A stretch of DNA of 64,000 nucleotides, from assembly GCF_001657485.1 (NCBI RefSeq), contig NZ_LXFU01000027.1, positions 83,569 to 147,568 of the forward strand. Direction: 5' to 3'. The notes beneath the pieces were generated by a model. That model was not told where the DNA came from. It searched no databases and saw only the letters and a list, made by a program, of their open reading frames with translations. The position numbers and the translations under genes are program-made. This document shows, piece after piece, positions 34,797-42,913 of this stretch (the first letter of the stretch is position 1; every line of letters begins with the position of its first letter). The DNA is from Rhizobium sp. WYCCWR10014 (lineage in GTDB: Bacteria; Pseudomonadota; Alphaproteobacteria; Rhizobiales; Rhizobiaceae).

Positions 34797-35575
34797 TACC
34801 ATTCTCCCTTGAACGTTGCCGGGCGCTTCTCGCTGAATGATGCGACGCCCTCCTTCAGATCGCCGGTCTTCGCAGCGAGGATCGAGCCCAGGGCTTCGAC
34901 CGCGGTTCCGTTGTCTTCGCCGTTTGCCGATGCGATCATCAACTTCGCGATCTCGGTCGCAGCCGGCCCCCTTGCGGCGATCCGCTGCGCATATTCCCGG
35001 GCGGCCGCGAGCGCGTTTCCTGTGGGAACAACCGCGTCTACGATCCCGAGCAGGCGTGCCTCCTCGGCGGTGAATATCTCGCCGCCCAAGGCCATACGCC
35101 GGACGGCCTGCGCCCCGAACCGGCGCACCAGACGCTGGGTCCCGGACCAGCCCGGCACCATGCCAAGGCCGGTCTCGGGCAGGCCGATCTTGATCTGTTC
35201 CTCGGCGAGGCGAATGTCGGCAACCCCTGCAAGTTCAAGCCCTCCCCCGAGGGCGTGGCCATTTAGAGCCGCGACCAGCGGTATCCTGAGCGTCGCCAGT
35301 CTTTCGAAGATGCGATGGCCGTGCCGAACCCAGAGATGACCGAACTCCTGAGGCAACATTCCGCCCCAGGCCTTGATATCGCCTCCGGCGGAAAAGCCCT
35401 TTCCTTCGCCCGTGAGAATGGCAGCGCGCACATTGGCGTTAGCCTCCACCTCGTCGGCCGCATCCGCCAACGCCTTGAGCATGTCGAGGTCGAGCGCGTT
35501 CAGCTTCTCCGGACGAGAAATCGTCAGTGTCGCAACATGTCCATCGACATCAATTCTGACTGTTCCGCTAGCCAT
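34796..35575 (-). CDS. Enoyl-CoA hydratase/isomerase family protein
   Basis: The 259-aa crotonase-fold protein has the CoA-binding oxyanion motifs GFSAGGDIKAWGG and ALGGGLELAGVADIRLA. A Glu in LPETGLGMVPGWSGTQRL sits where hydratases place a catalytic acid. It should hydrate or isomerise an unsaturated acyl-CoA. It overlaps the CoA-transferase by 8 nt and the aldehyde dehydrogenase by 1 nt. Confidence 0.88.
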   Translation of the reverse strand: MASGTVRIDVDGHVATLTISRPEKLNALDLDMLKALADAADEVEANANVRAAILTGEGKGFSAGGDIKAWGGMLPQEFGHLWVRHGHRIFERLATLRIPLVAALNGHALGGGLELAGVADIRLAEEQIKIGLPETGLGMVPGWSGTQRLVRRFGAQAVRRMALGGEIFTAEEARLLGIVDAVVPTGNALAAAREYAQRIAARGPAATEIAKLMIASANGEDNGTAVEALGSILAAKTGDLKEGVASFSEKRPATFKGEW

Positions 35576-37181
35576 GGAAGCTGCCCTTCAGCGTCCGTGC
35601 CCCTTTGACCGGAAGCGACAGGCCGATGTTCGCTTCCCTAAAGAGCTCGGCATCCATCACTTTCAGGTCGGGCGCGACGATCAGCGGAAATTCCGACTGA
35701 TCGAGGATCTGAGACTGGAGATCGACGCCGGGCGCAATCTCGGTGAGGACGATACCACCAGGCGTCAGCTTCATCACGCACCGCTCGGTGACATAGGTGA
35801 TATCCTGCCCCTGCTCGATCGCGCGCCTGCCGCTGAAAGTGACATGTTCGACCTCGTTCACGAGCTTCTTCAACTTGCCTTCCTTCTCGATGAGAAGAGC
35901 CCCATCGGCGATCGAAAGTTTCGCTCCGGCATTGAACATGCCGGAGAAGACGATCTTCTTTGCCCGCGCGGTAATGTCGACGAAGCCTCCGGCGCCAGCC
36001 GTCACATGCGGCCGGAACGAGAGCTTCGAGACGTTGACCGAACCGTCTTTGCCGATCTCGAGGAAGGACAGCAGCGAGGCATCGAAGCCTGCGCCCTGGA
36101 AATAGGTGAACTGATAGGGAGACGGCATGTAGGCGTCGGCATTGGAGGCGCAGCCAAAGGCAAAGTCGAGCAACGGCACCCCACCGACCGCGCCTTGCTC
36201 GATGACCCAGGTGACGGCGCCGTGGAGCCCTTCCTCCAGCAGGATGCGCGGCACGTTGGCCGAGATGCCGAAGCCGAGATTGACGCAGCTCCCCGCCTGA
36301 AGTTCCTGCGCGACGCGACGCGCGATGACTTTCTGAACATTGAACTCCGGAACGCTGAAGCTATCGAGCGGGCGGAAGATCTCCCCGGAAATTGCCGGAT
36401 CGTATTGCGTCTGCGTCGTCTGCTTCTGCTCCGGATCGACGATCACATAGTCGACCAGCATTCCAGGCACCCGAACGTCATGGGGTTTCAGCGAGCCTTC
36501 CTTGGTGATCCGCTTGACCTGCGCGATGACGATGCCGCCGTTGTTGCGTGCGGCAAGCGCCTGATCGAGGCCGCCGAGATAGGCGCCTTCATGTTCATAT
36601 GTCAGGTTGCCGCGCTCGTCGGCGGTGGTGGCGCGGATGATCGCGACCTCAGGGACGATCGAGGGAAAGAACAACCAGTCGTCGCCCTCGAAGCGCACAC
36701 GCTTGACCACCGGATGCTCCGAAGCCAGGCCGTTCATCGCGCAACCCTGCCGCTCTGGATCGACGAATGTATCGATGCCGATCTTGGTCAGGACACCCGG
36801 CCGCTTCGCGGCGGCCTCGCGATGGATGTCGAAGAGGATACCCGAGGGAATGTTGTAGGCGGGGATTTCGTTGTTGGTGATCATTTGCCAGATCAGCGGC
36901 GGCTCGGATGACGACGGGCCGGACGGATAGGAGCCACCGATGATGCGCTTGAGCAGCCCCTTCTTGGCGATATGGTCGACGCCCTTGATGCCGCTCATGT
37001 CGCCGGCAGCGATGGGGTGAATGGTCGTGATATCACGGGGATGACCGGTCGCATCGAAACGTTCGCCAATCGCCTTCAGCATGAGGTCCGGGCAACCGAG
37101 ACCGCTTGAGGAAGACACCGTTACAACAGCGCCATCCGGGATAAGCGCGGCCGCTTCGGTCGGGGTGAGATACTTCTTCAT
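35568..37181 (-). CDS. Fused 3-oxoacid/acyl CoA-transferase (YdiF-like)
   Basis: The 537-aa protein fuses the alpha and beta domains of a class I CoA-transferase. The alpha domain starts TPTEAAALIPDGAVV. The beta domain contains the probable catalytic Glu in VIEQGAVGGVPLLDFAFG. Such enzymes move CoA from acetyl- or succinyl-CoA to a carboxylic acid. It is the first enzyme gene, 9 bp after lacI, and activates an acid whose identity is unknown. Confidence 0.87.
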   Translation of the reverse strand: MKKYLTPTEAAALIPDGAVVTVSSSSGLGCPDLMLKAIGERFDATGHPRDITTIHPIAAGDMSGIKGVDHIAKKGLLKRIIGGSYPSGPSSSEPPLIWQMITNNEIPAYNIPSGILFDIHREAAAKRPGVLTKIGIDTFVDPERQGCAMNGLASEHPVVKRVRFEGDDWLFFPSIVPEVAIIRATTADERGNLTYEHEGAYLGGLDQALAARNNGGIVIAQVKRITKEGSLKPHDVRVPGMLVDYVIVDPEQKQTTQTQYDPAISGEIFRPLDSFSVPEFNVQKVIARRVAQELQAGSCVNLGFGISANVPRILLEEGLHGAVTWVIEQGAVGGVPLLDFAFGCASNADAYMPSPYQFTYFQGAGFDASLLSFLEIGKDGSVNVSKLSFRPHVTAGAGGFVDITARAKKIVFSGMFNAGAKLSIADGALLIEKEGKLKKLVNEVEHVTFSGRRAIEQGQDITYVTERCVMKLTPGGIVLTEIAPGVDLQSQILDQSEFPLIVAPDLKVMDAELFREANIGLSLPVKGARTLKGSFHG

Positions 37182-37190
37182 GGGCGTTAC

Positions 37191-38237
37191 TCAGAGTCCT
37201 GTTTCGATTTTTACGCTCTTGCGGGCTCCGCAGCTCTCGCGAACAACCAGCCGAACCGCTGTTGTCACCGTCTCCGCCTCGGCCTTGCCCGCATTGATCT
37301 GCTTGAGAAGCAGTTGCGCGCCGCGGCGCCCAATGCCCTGCGGATGGACCGAGACCGTCGTGAGCGCGGGAACTGCCGCCTGAGCCTCGATGACGTCGTC
37401 GAAACCCACGACCGCGAAGTCGGAGCCGGGCTCCAGACGGCGCGCACGCAATCCGTCGCAAACACCGAAGGCTACGGCATCGTTGAAGCAGACGGCTGCT
37501 GTGGGTTTGTCGGCAAGAACGATTGCTTTTCCGATCGCCTCCACCCCGCCAGCTCGCGAAGGCGCCGACGAGATGACAAGGTCTTGGTGATAGTCGAGCC
37601 CGGCGGCTTCCATGCCGCTTCGGTAACCGGCAAGGCGGTCGTCGAAGACAGCGGTGTCGGTAAAGCCGCCGAGAAAAGCGATGCGCTTGTGACCAAGCTC
37701 TGCCAAGTGCTTGACCGCAGACACCATGCCAGCCCGGTTGTCGGAGACGACGGACGAGACCTTGGCACCAGGCAGGTTTCTGACGACGACCACCACCGGA
37801 ATCCCTGCGGCGACGAGCGGCTTGAAGTCTGCGGCATCGGTGGCGCGAGCCGGCGACACGATGAGCCCCGAAATGCCATGTTCCCGCATCGATGCGACAA
37901 CCTCACGCTGCCTGTCGATGCTCTCGCTGGTGTTCGACAGGAATTGCACAAACCCGGCCGACTGAACGACCATATCGACGCCGACCGCCAGCTCAGCGAA
38001 GAAGCTGTTCGTCAGGTCGTTCACGACGACCCCGATGATCCTCGATTTGGCGCCGGCCTGCCGAAGATTGGCTGCGCCGCGATTGTAGACGTAGCCCAGC
38101 TCGCGCATCACCGCATTGACCTTGGCACGCGTCCCCTCGTTGACCAGGGAGGAGCCCTGAAGCACCAGCGAAACCGTCGATTTCGAGACGCCTGCGGCTT
38201 TCGCAATGTCGATGACGGTTACCCGCGCCTTTGTCAC
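37191..38237 (-). CDS. LacI-family repressor of the catabolic operon
   Basis: The 348-aa regulator has an N-terminal LacI DNA-binding domain (VTVIDIAKAAGVSKSTVSLVL), a hinge helix (NRGAANLRQ) and a sugar-binding-protein-like effector domain. It starts at GTG 38237 with GGGAGG 5 bp upstream. It is the promoter-proximal gene of the 12-gene unit. A perfect 14-bp palindrome with a central CG lies within its promoter, so autorepression and control of the whole operon are likely. The inducer is presumably the imported compound or a product. Confidence 0.92.
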   Translation of the reverse strand: MTKARVTVIDIAKAAGVSKSTVSLVLQGSSLVNEGTRAKVNAVMRELGYVYNRGAANLRQAGAKSRIIGVVVNDLTNSFFAELAVGVDMVVQSAGFVQFLSNTSESIDRQREVVASMREHGISGLIVSPARATDAADFKPLVAAGIPVVVVVRNLPGAKVSSVVSDNRAGMVSAVKHLAELGHKRIAFLGGFTDTAVFDDRLAGYRSGMEAAGLDYHQDLVISSAPSRAGGVEAIGKAIVLADKPTAAVCFNDAVAFGVCDGLRARRLEPGSDFAVVGFDDVIEAQAAVPALTTVSVHPQGIGRRGAQLLLKQINAGKAEAETVTTAVRLVVRESCGARKSVKIETGL

Positions 38238-38272
38238 ATTTTCCTCCCGGCGCCAACGTCAACCGATCGCCT

Positions 38273-38302
38273 TAAATATTTGGAACGTTCCAATTCTGTC
38301 AA
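38273..38302 (-). promoter_or_regulatory. lacI-operon promoter with operator in the spacer
   Basis: On the minus strand, -35 TTGACA (38297-38302) and a -10 TATTTA (38273-38278) are 18 bp apart, or ATATTT at 17 bp. The palindrome TTGGAACGTTCCAA (38280-38293) fills the spacer. A LacI-family protein bound there would block RNA polymerase. Confidence 0.75.
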
Positions 38303-38386
38303 GTAAAATTTATACCCGCCGTTATCCATGGAGAGCATATGCGGCAAATTTCCGGCTCCTCGATTGCCGGAATCTCATCCAAAAAA

Positions 38387-38400
38387 TTGGAACGATCTAA
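38387..38400. promoter_or_regulatory. Second, imperfect LacI-type operator
   Basis: TTGGAACGATCTAA shares the intact left half TTGGAACG with the main operator and keeps the final TAA-type end. It starts 107 bp from the first site and ends 3 bp before the first ATG of the histidine kinase frame. It could allow looping or bring the kinase under the same repressor. Confidence 0.5.
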
Positions 38401-38403
38401 TAG

Positions 38404-40191
38404 ATGACCATGACTGAGAGGCATATGTCGATATTTTTCGACCTGCAAAATCGTACGTGGCGCACTACCGCCCGATGCGTTGGCGGCAAAAATGTGGAAG
38501 ATTCAGGCTCGCCCGGTATTTCCGTCGAAGCGATCAATGCGGCGCAATCGGCGGACCTTCCGGTAAAAGCAGGAAGGGCTTCCATTAGCGAAACTTTATC
38601 GTTTCTGACCAATGCTACGGATACGTGCAACGCGCCAGATCTGAAGCAGGGCCGGATGATGTCACACTCGTTTGAATCCATTCTGGAGAGCCTGCCTCAG
38701 GGCATTGTTCTGCTTGATCCTGCCGGTATGGTGACGGCTTTCAATTCACGCACGCTTGATATTCTCGGCCTTCCGCAAGGAGCCATTCGCAAAGGTATGA
38801 ATATCGACGGATTGCCGGGCACTGCAGACTGCCGTGCGGTGGCATCCCGGCGATCGATGGCCGGTGGACCGCCGACGTCTCAGTTTGCCCTTTCCGACGG
38901 AGGGATGGTCTCATTGACCTGCGCCCCATCGCGGGATGGAGGTTGGATCCTCAGTTACGAAGACATCTCGACTCTCATTCGCGTCGAAGACAGCCTGACC
39001 GAACAACATCGCCGTTTCGACGCAGCCCTCAGCAACATGCCGCATGGGCTGTGCATGTTCGATTCGACCAAGAATCTGATATTGTGCAACGCCTCCTACG
39101 CACGGATGTACAATCTACCGGACCTGCTGACGAAACCGGGGACGCCACTTGTGGATATCCTGGCCTATCGCAGCCGGGAGGGAAATGGCCCGGCCGATAC
39201 CACGACCTATTTCGACGTGGTCTTTGAAGCAACAGCCCGCGGTGCGCCGGCCAGCCAGAACATCGTCCTGGCCGATGGGCGCATTATCAAGATCACCCAT
39301 AATCCGATGCAAAGCGGTGGATACGTGGCCACCCATGAGGACGTCACCAAGACCGTTCGACTTGCGGAAGAACTGCGCCGGCATCACGATCAACTCGAAG
39401 CGACAGTGCAGAGCCGCACGGCGGAAGTCGAGCGGCAGGCGCGGGAACTCGAGCGCATGCTGGCGCAGGAGCGGAACATCAACGAATTGCAGCGGCAGTT
39501 CGTGGCGATGGCATCCCATGAATTCAGGACCCCGCTGGCCATCATCGACGCTGCTGCCCAGCGGCTGCTGCGAAAAAGGGGGACGGTCGAGCCCGAATTT
39601 CTCAGCGACAAGGTCGATCAAATCCGCGCATCGGTGACCCGGATTGTCGATCTCATGGAGAGCATCCTGTCAGCCGGACGCCTTGATACCGGCAAGATCG
39701 ATATCAATTACGACGCCTGCGCATTGAAATCATTGATAAAAACCTGTTGCGAGCGGCAGTCGACGATCGCAAAGTCGCACAGCTTCGTGCTGGATATCGA
39801 TGGGCTGCCGGAGTTCATAGATGCCGATCCCCGCACTTTGGCACAGGTCTTTACCAACCTGCTTTCCAATGCCGTCAAATACGCGCCTGGAACCTCCGAA
39901 ATTCGCGTCACCGCATGGGCGGAGACAGGAAACATCAAAGTTTCGGTTAGCGATGACGGGGTGGGCATCGACCCGGAAGACGTGCCCCGGCTGTTCCAGC
40001 GCTATTTTCGGGCCCGGACGTCGACCGGGATTGCCGGAACCGGTATCGGCCTCAATCTGGTGAAGCAGATCATCGAACTGCACAACGGCTCGATAGAGGT
40101 TCGAAGCGCAAGAGGATGCGGATCGACATTCACCGTAACTCTTCCCATCAAGAGAAACGGCAAAGCTTCCGCGGCCAATAACGCTGCCTGA
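38404..40191 (+). CDS. Soluble PAS-domain histidine kinase
   Basis: The frame encodes up to 595 aa. Two PAS domains (about 90-195 and 205-320; FESILESLPQGIVLLDPAG starts the first) precede a coiled coil (about 320-360). A HisKA domain follows with phospho-acceptor His in MASHEFRTPLAI, then a HATPase domain (NLLSNAVKYAPG, DDGVGIDPEDV). No TM helix is seen, so it senses a cytoplasmic signal. The start is uncertain: ATG pairs at 38656/38659 would give a protein beginning at the first PAS domain. No response regulator is adjacent. Confidence 0.85.
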   Translation: MTMTERHMSIFFDLQNRTWRTTARCVGGKNVEDSGSPGISVEAINAAQSADLPVKAGRASISETLSFLTNATDTCNAPDLKQGRMMSHSFESILESLPQGIVLLDPAGMVTAFNSRTLDILGLPQGAIRKGMNIDGLPGTADCRAVASRRSMAGGPPTSQFALSDGGMVSLTCAPSRDGGWILSYEDISTLIRVEDSLTEQHRRFDAALSNMPHGLCMFDSTKNLILCNASYARMYNLPDLLTKPGTPLVDILAYRSREGNGPADTTTYFDVVFEATARGAPASQNIVLADGRIIKITHNPMQSGGYVATHEDVTKTVRLAEELRRHHDQLEATVQSRTAEVERQARELERMLAQERNINELQRQFVAMASHEFRTPLAIIDAAAQRLLRKRGTVEPEFLSDKVDQIRASVTRIVDLMESILSAGRLDTGKIDINYDACALKSLIKTCCERQSTIAKSHSFVLDIDGLPEFIDADPRTLAQVFTNLLSNAVKYAPGTSEIRVTAWAETGNIKVSVSDDGVGIDPEDVPRLFQRYFRARTSTGIAGTGIGLNLVKQIIELHNGSIEVRSARGCGSTFTVTLPIKRNGKASAANNAA

Positions 40192-40249
40192 CAGGATTGC
40201 TGTCCTGCATATCTACCCTATCCTTCTCACAATAGAGGAGGATCATGCC

Positions 40250-40867
40250 ATGGCTTTCATTCACACCCCCAATGCATCCGCCAGCGAGAAGACGACGTCG
40301 ATGTATGCGTCGGCCGAGGCGAATTATGGTTATCTGCCGAACATGTATCGGGCCTTCGGCCATCGGCCGGAGGTGATGGAGAGCTGGGCGGCGCTGCTTT
40401 CGAGCATTCGCGGCCATATGAGCTTGCGGCGCTACGAACTGGTGACGCTGGCGGCGGCCAAGGAGCTCAAATCCTCGTATTGCATGCTGGCGCACGGCTC
40501 GGTGCTGCTGCGCGAGGGTTTCACCAGCGACGGGCTGACGGCTGTTGTCAACGAGACGGAGAAGGCGCCGATCGATGCCGGCGAACGCGCGATCATGGCC
40601 TTTGCCGCCAAGGTGGCACGCGATGCAACGTCGGTGACGCAGCAGGACATCGACGGGCTGAAGAAACACGGGCTGAGCGATGCCGATGTCTTCGACGTCA
40701 CGGCTGCGGCAGCGGCCCGGTGTTTCTTCTCGAAAATGTTGGATGCGCTGGGCGCTGCACCCGACCATGCCTATATCGAGCGGCTGGAGCCGAATGTGCG
40801 AAAGACGCTCAGCGTCGGCCGAGAGGTCGAGCGGCCTCTGGCGCCGTCACCGTCTCGCGCGCAATGA
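40250..40867 (+). CDS. AhpD/carboxymuconolactone decarboxylase-like peroxidase-related protein
   Basis: The 205-aa helical protein carries SSYCMLAHGSVL, the AhpD-type active-site helix, but with only one Cys of the usual C-x2-C (the first is Ser), as in the peroxidase-related subfamily. AGGAGGATCATGCC precedes the ATG. It may take part in peroxide or thiol chemistry; loss of the first Cys argues against a classic AhpD disulfide cycle. Confidence 0.75.
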   Translation: MAFIHTPNASASEKTTSMYASAEANYGYLPNMYRAFGHRPEVMESWAALLSSIRGHMSLRRYELVTLAAAKELKSSYCMLAHGSVLLREGFTSDGLTAVVNETEKAPIDAGERAIMAFAAKVARDATSVTQQDIDGLKKHGLSDADVFDVTAAAAARCFFSKMLDALGAAPDHAYIERLEPNVRKTLSVGREVERPLAPSPSRAQ

Positions 40868-40907
40868 TGCGAGGACGGAGGTGCCAGGACGCCTGGTCCT
40901 GCGGCCC

Positions 40908-41951
40908 CTACTCCTGCGGCTTGTCCGCAAAATGCCGGATCGCGAACTCGGCGATATTCTGGCTCGACCGATCGGCATCGTCGAGCAGCGAGGGAAACAG
41001 CTGCCACTGATGCGGCATGCCGGGCCAGACCTCGGTGGTGACGTCCACTCCCGCCTGGCGCGCCTTGTCGGCGAGCCGCAGCGTATCGTCCAGCAGAACT
41101 TCGCCGGAGCCGACCTGCAGCAGTAGCGGTGGAAAGCCGGTCATGTCGGCGTAAAGCGGCGATGCCTGGGGATCGGTCGGAGACCGGCTGCGGAGATAGG
41201 TCTTGCGCAAGGTCTCGATCCAGTCCTTGCCGACCAGCGGATCGCTTCCGGCATTTGATGTCATAGATCCGCCCGTCGCGGCAAGATCGGTGATGGGGCT
41301 GAGCGCAATCACAGCCGCCGGCAACGGCTTTGCCGCCTGCATCTGCCTCAGCACCGTCTCGATCGCGATATTGCCGCCGGCGCCGTCTCCGGCGACGATG
41401 ACATTCTCGCTCCGATAGCCGTTGTCGAGAAGCCAGCGATAGGCGGTCAGCGCGTCGTTGATCTGCGCGGGATAGGCATATTCGGGCATCAGCCGATAAT
41501 CAATGAGAAGGATGTCGCTGGATGCGGCTTTGGCGAGCGAGCCGGCAAGCAGGCTATGCGTGCGAATGGAGCCGCTGGAAAAGCCGCCGCCGTGAACATA
41601 GAGGATCACCCTTTGGCCGATCGGGTGATGAAGACGGGCAGGCCACATCAGCTCGGCGTCGACGCCGTCGGCATCGACCTGCCGAACCTGGATGCGCGTC
41701 GGCCCCGGCGTCGTCTCCATCAGCGTCCTGAAGGCTGTCCGCCGCTGCTGCAGGCTATCGGCGCCGGCAAAGTGATCTTTCCAGAGGCCGACGAGCTTTT
41801 CGACCTGTTCGCGCGAGGCCGGGCTTTGCGGCCCAATGTCCCGCCCGACCGCCGCCGAGGCGAGCAGCATCAGCGCAGCCAAAGTGGGGAACAGACATTT
41901 GAGCCGCTTGGGGGCTCTTCGAATACCAGCTGGCAAAATCCGACCGTTCAT
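40908..41951 (-). CDS. HSL-type alpha/beta hydrolase lacking the nucleophile Ser
   Basis: The 347-aa protein has an N-terminal signal or anchor (about 15-35) and then the hormone-sensitive-lipase fold, with HGGG (120-123), DYRLMPE and the late DD and GMPHQWQ (Asp/His) positions. The nucleophile elbow reads GDGAGGN instead of GDSAGGN, so residue 190 is Gly (codon GGC at 41382-41384). If the sequence is right, it cannot act as a normal serine esterase. CAGGAGAGG precedes the ATG; the longer upstream frame covers a decayed LysR tail. Confidence 0.8.
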   Translation of the reverse strand: MNGRILPAGIRRAPKRLKCLFPTLAALMLLASAAVGRDIGPQSPASREQVEKLVGLWKDHFAGADSLQQRRTAFRTLMETTPGPTRIQVRQVDADGVDAELMWPARLHHPIGQRVILYVHGGGFSSGSIRTHSLLAGSLAKAASSDILLIDYRLMPEYAYPAQINDALTAYRWLLDNGYRSENVIVAGDGAGGNIAIETVLRQMQAAKPLPAAVIALSPITDLAATGGSMTSNAGSDPLVGKDWIETLRKTYLRSRSPTDPQASPLYADMTGFPPLLLQVGSGEVLLDDTLRLADKARQAGVDVTTEVWPGMPHQWQLFPSLLDDADRSSQNIAEFAIRHFADKPQE

Positions 41952-42043
41952 CAACCTCTCCTGACGATGCTGGCCATGGCGGCATCTTTGGCCGGTTCGT
42001 CCACCGGAGTCAAAAGGGTGACAGGCGCGAACCCCAAGCTTTT

Positions 42044-42130
42044 TCATTCCGCCTGCATCGCCTCGCCGCCTGAAGCCCGCCGGTATCAGGCGGCGACTCG
42101 ATGATGGAGATAGGGCGGCTCCTCCGGACG
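42044..42130 (-). pseudogene. Decayed C-terminal tail of a LysR regulator
   Basis: Read on the minus strand, the three frames together recover EEPPYL, then SSSRRLIPAGFR, then MQAE and a stop. These match in order the end of the intact LysR protein at 42888-43775 (EEPLYLYYPSRRHMSAGFR...MKAE). At least two frameshifts separate the pieces. The rest of the 371-bp gap 41952-42322 holds no gene that I can support. Confidence 0.55.
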
Positions 42131-42322
42131 TCGCTCCGCTGTGTCGGGAATGAAGTCGACCGTTGCCCGTCCACTGCCGGCGAATCAGGCTGCTAGTAAA
42201 ATAAATTGGACAATGCCTGCCGGCATGGCTTGCCATTTGCCGCGCTTCCGTCGGAAAAAGACGACGTGCTTGGCAGTCCCCTAACCCCGGCGCCTCATCC
42301 TGCGTGTGCGTGAAGGATACCG

Positions 42323-42913
42323 ATGACCACCATTTACCTTGCCGGCCCGGAAGTCTTTCTTCTGGATGCCATGCCCATCATGGCCGAAAAGCGCCGAATG
42401 GCGCGCCAGTTCGGCTTCGAGCCGACCGGTCCCGGCAGCGACGAAAACCAGACGCCGGTGAAGCGGACGGCCGCAGAGATCTACGCACGCAACGACGATG
42501 CCATGCGTCGAGCCGAGATCTGCCTTGCCAACATCACTCCCTTTCGAGGCGTCAGCGCCGATCCGGGTACGGTCTACGAGATCGGCTTTATGATTGCGCT
42601 GGGAAAAGCGGTCTTCGCCTATACCAATCACCCCGACGACTACGGTCTGCGTGTTCGCTCGATCTGGTATGCGGGACTCGATATCGATGAGACGAGCGGG
42701 CGCCCACGCGGACCGGATGGCATTGCGATCGAAAATCACGGCATGGCCGACAACCTGATGATCGACGGAGGGGTCGAGGCGACGGGAGGCAAGGTGTTTC
42801 GTGCGGCGGCGCTCCCGGCGGATCCTGCCCGCGACCTTACGGTTTACTTCGAGGCGCTTCAGACCATCGCCGGCATTCTGGCCTCTTCTACTCCGCCTTC
42901 ATCGCGTCGATGA
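42323..42913 (+). CDS. Nucleoside 2-deoxyribosyltransferase family protein
   Basis: The 196-aa protein has the family N-terminal IYLAGPEVF and the catalytic Glu in DPGTVYEIGFMIALGK. Members exchange bases between deoxynucleosides or hydrolyse nucleotide N-glycosidic bonds. Its 3' end overlaps the convergent LysR gene by 26 bp. No other nucleotide-salvage gene is adjacent. Confidence 0.82.
   Translation: MTTIYLAGPEVFLLDAMPIMAEKRRMARQFGFEPTGPGSDENQTPVKRTAAEIYARNDDAMRRAEICLANITPFRGVSADPGTVYEIGFMIALGKAVFAYTNHPDDYGLRVRSIWYAGLDIDETSGRPRGPDGIAIENHGMADNLMIDGGVEATGGKVFRAAALPADPARDLTVYFEALQTIAGILASSTPPSSRR

Noticed and set aside
42323..42913. Frame opposite LysR extending past the nucleoside deoxyribosyltransferase end, as a fusion
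   Set aside because: The 26-bp overlap is a simple convergent 3' overlap; both proteins have normal lengths.
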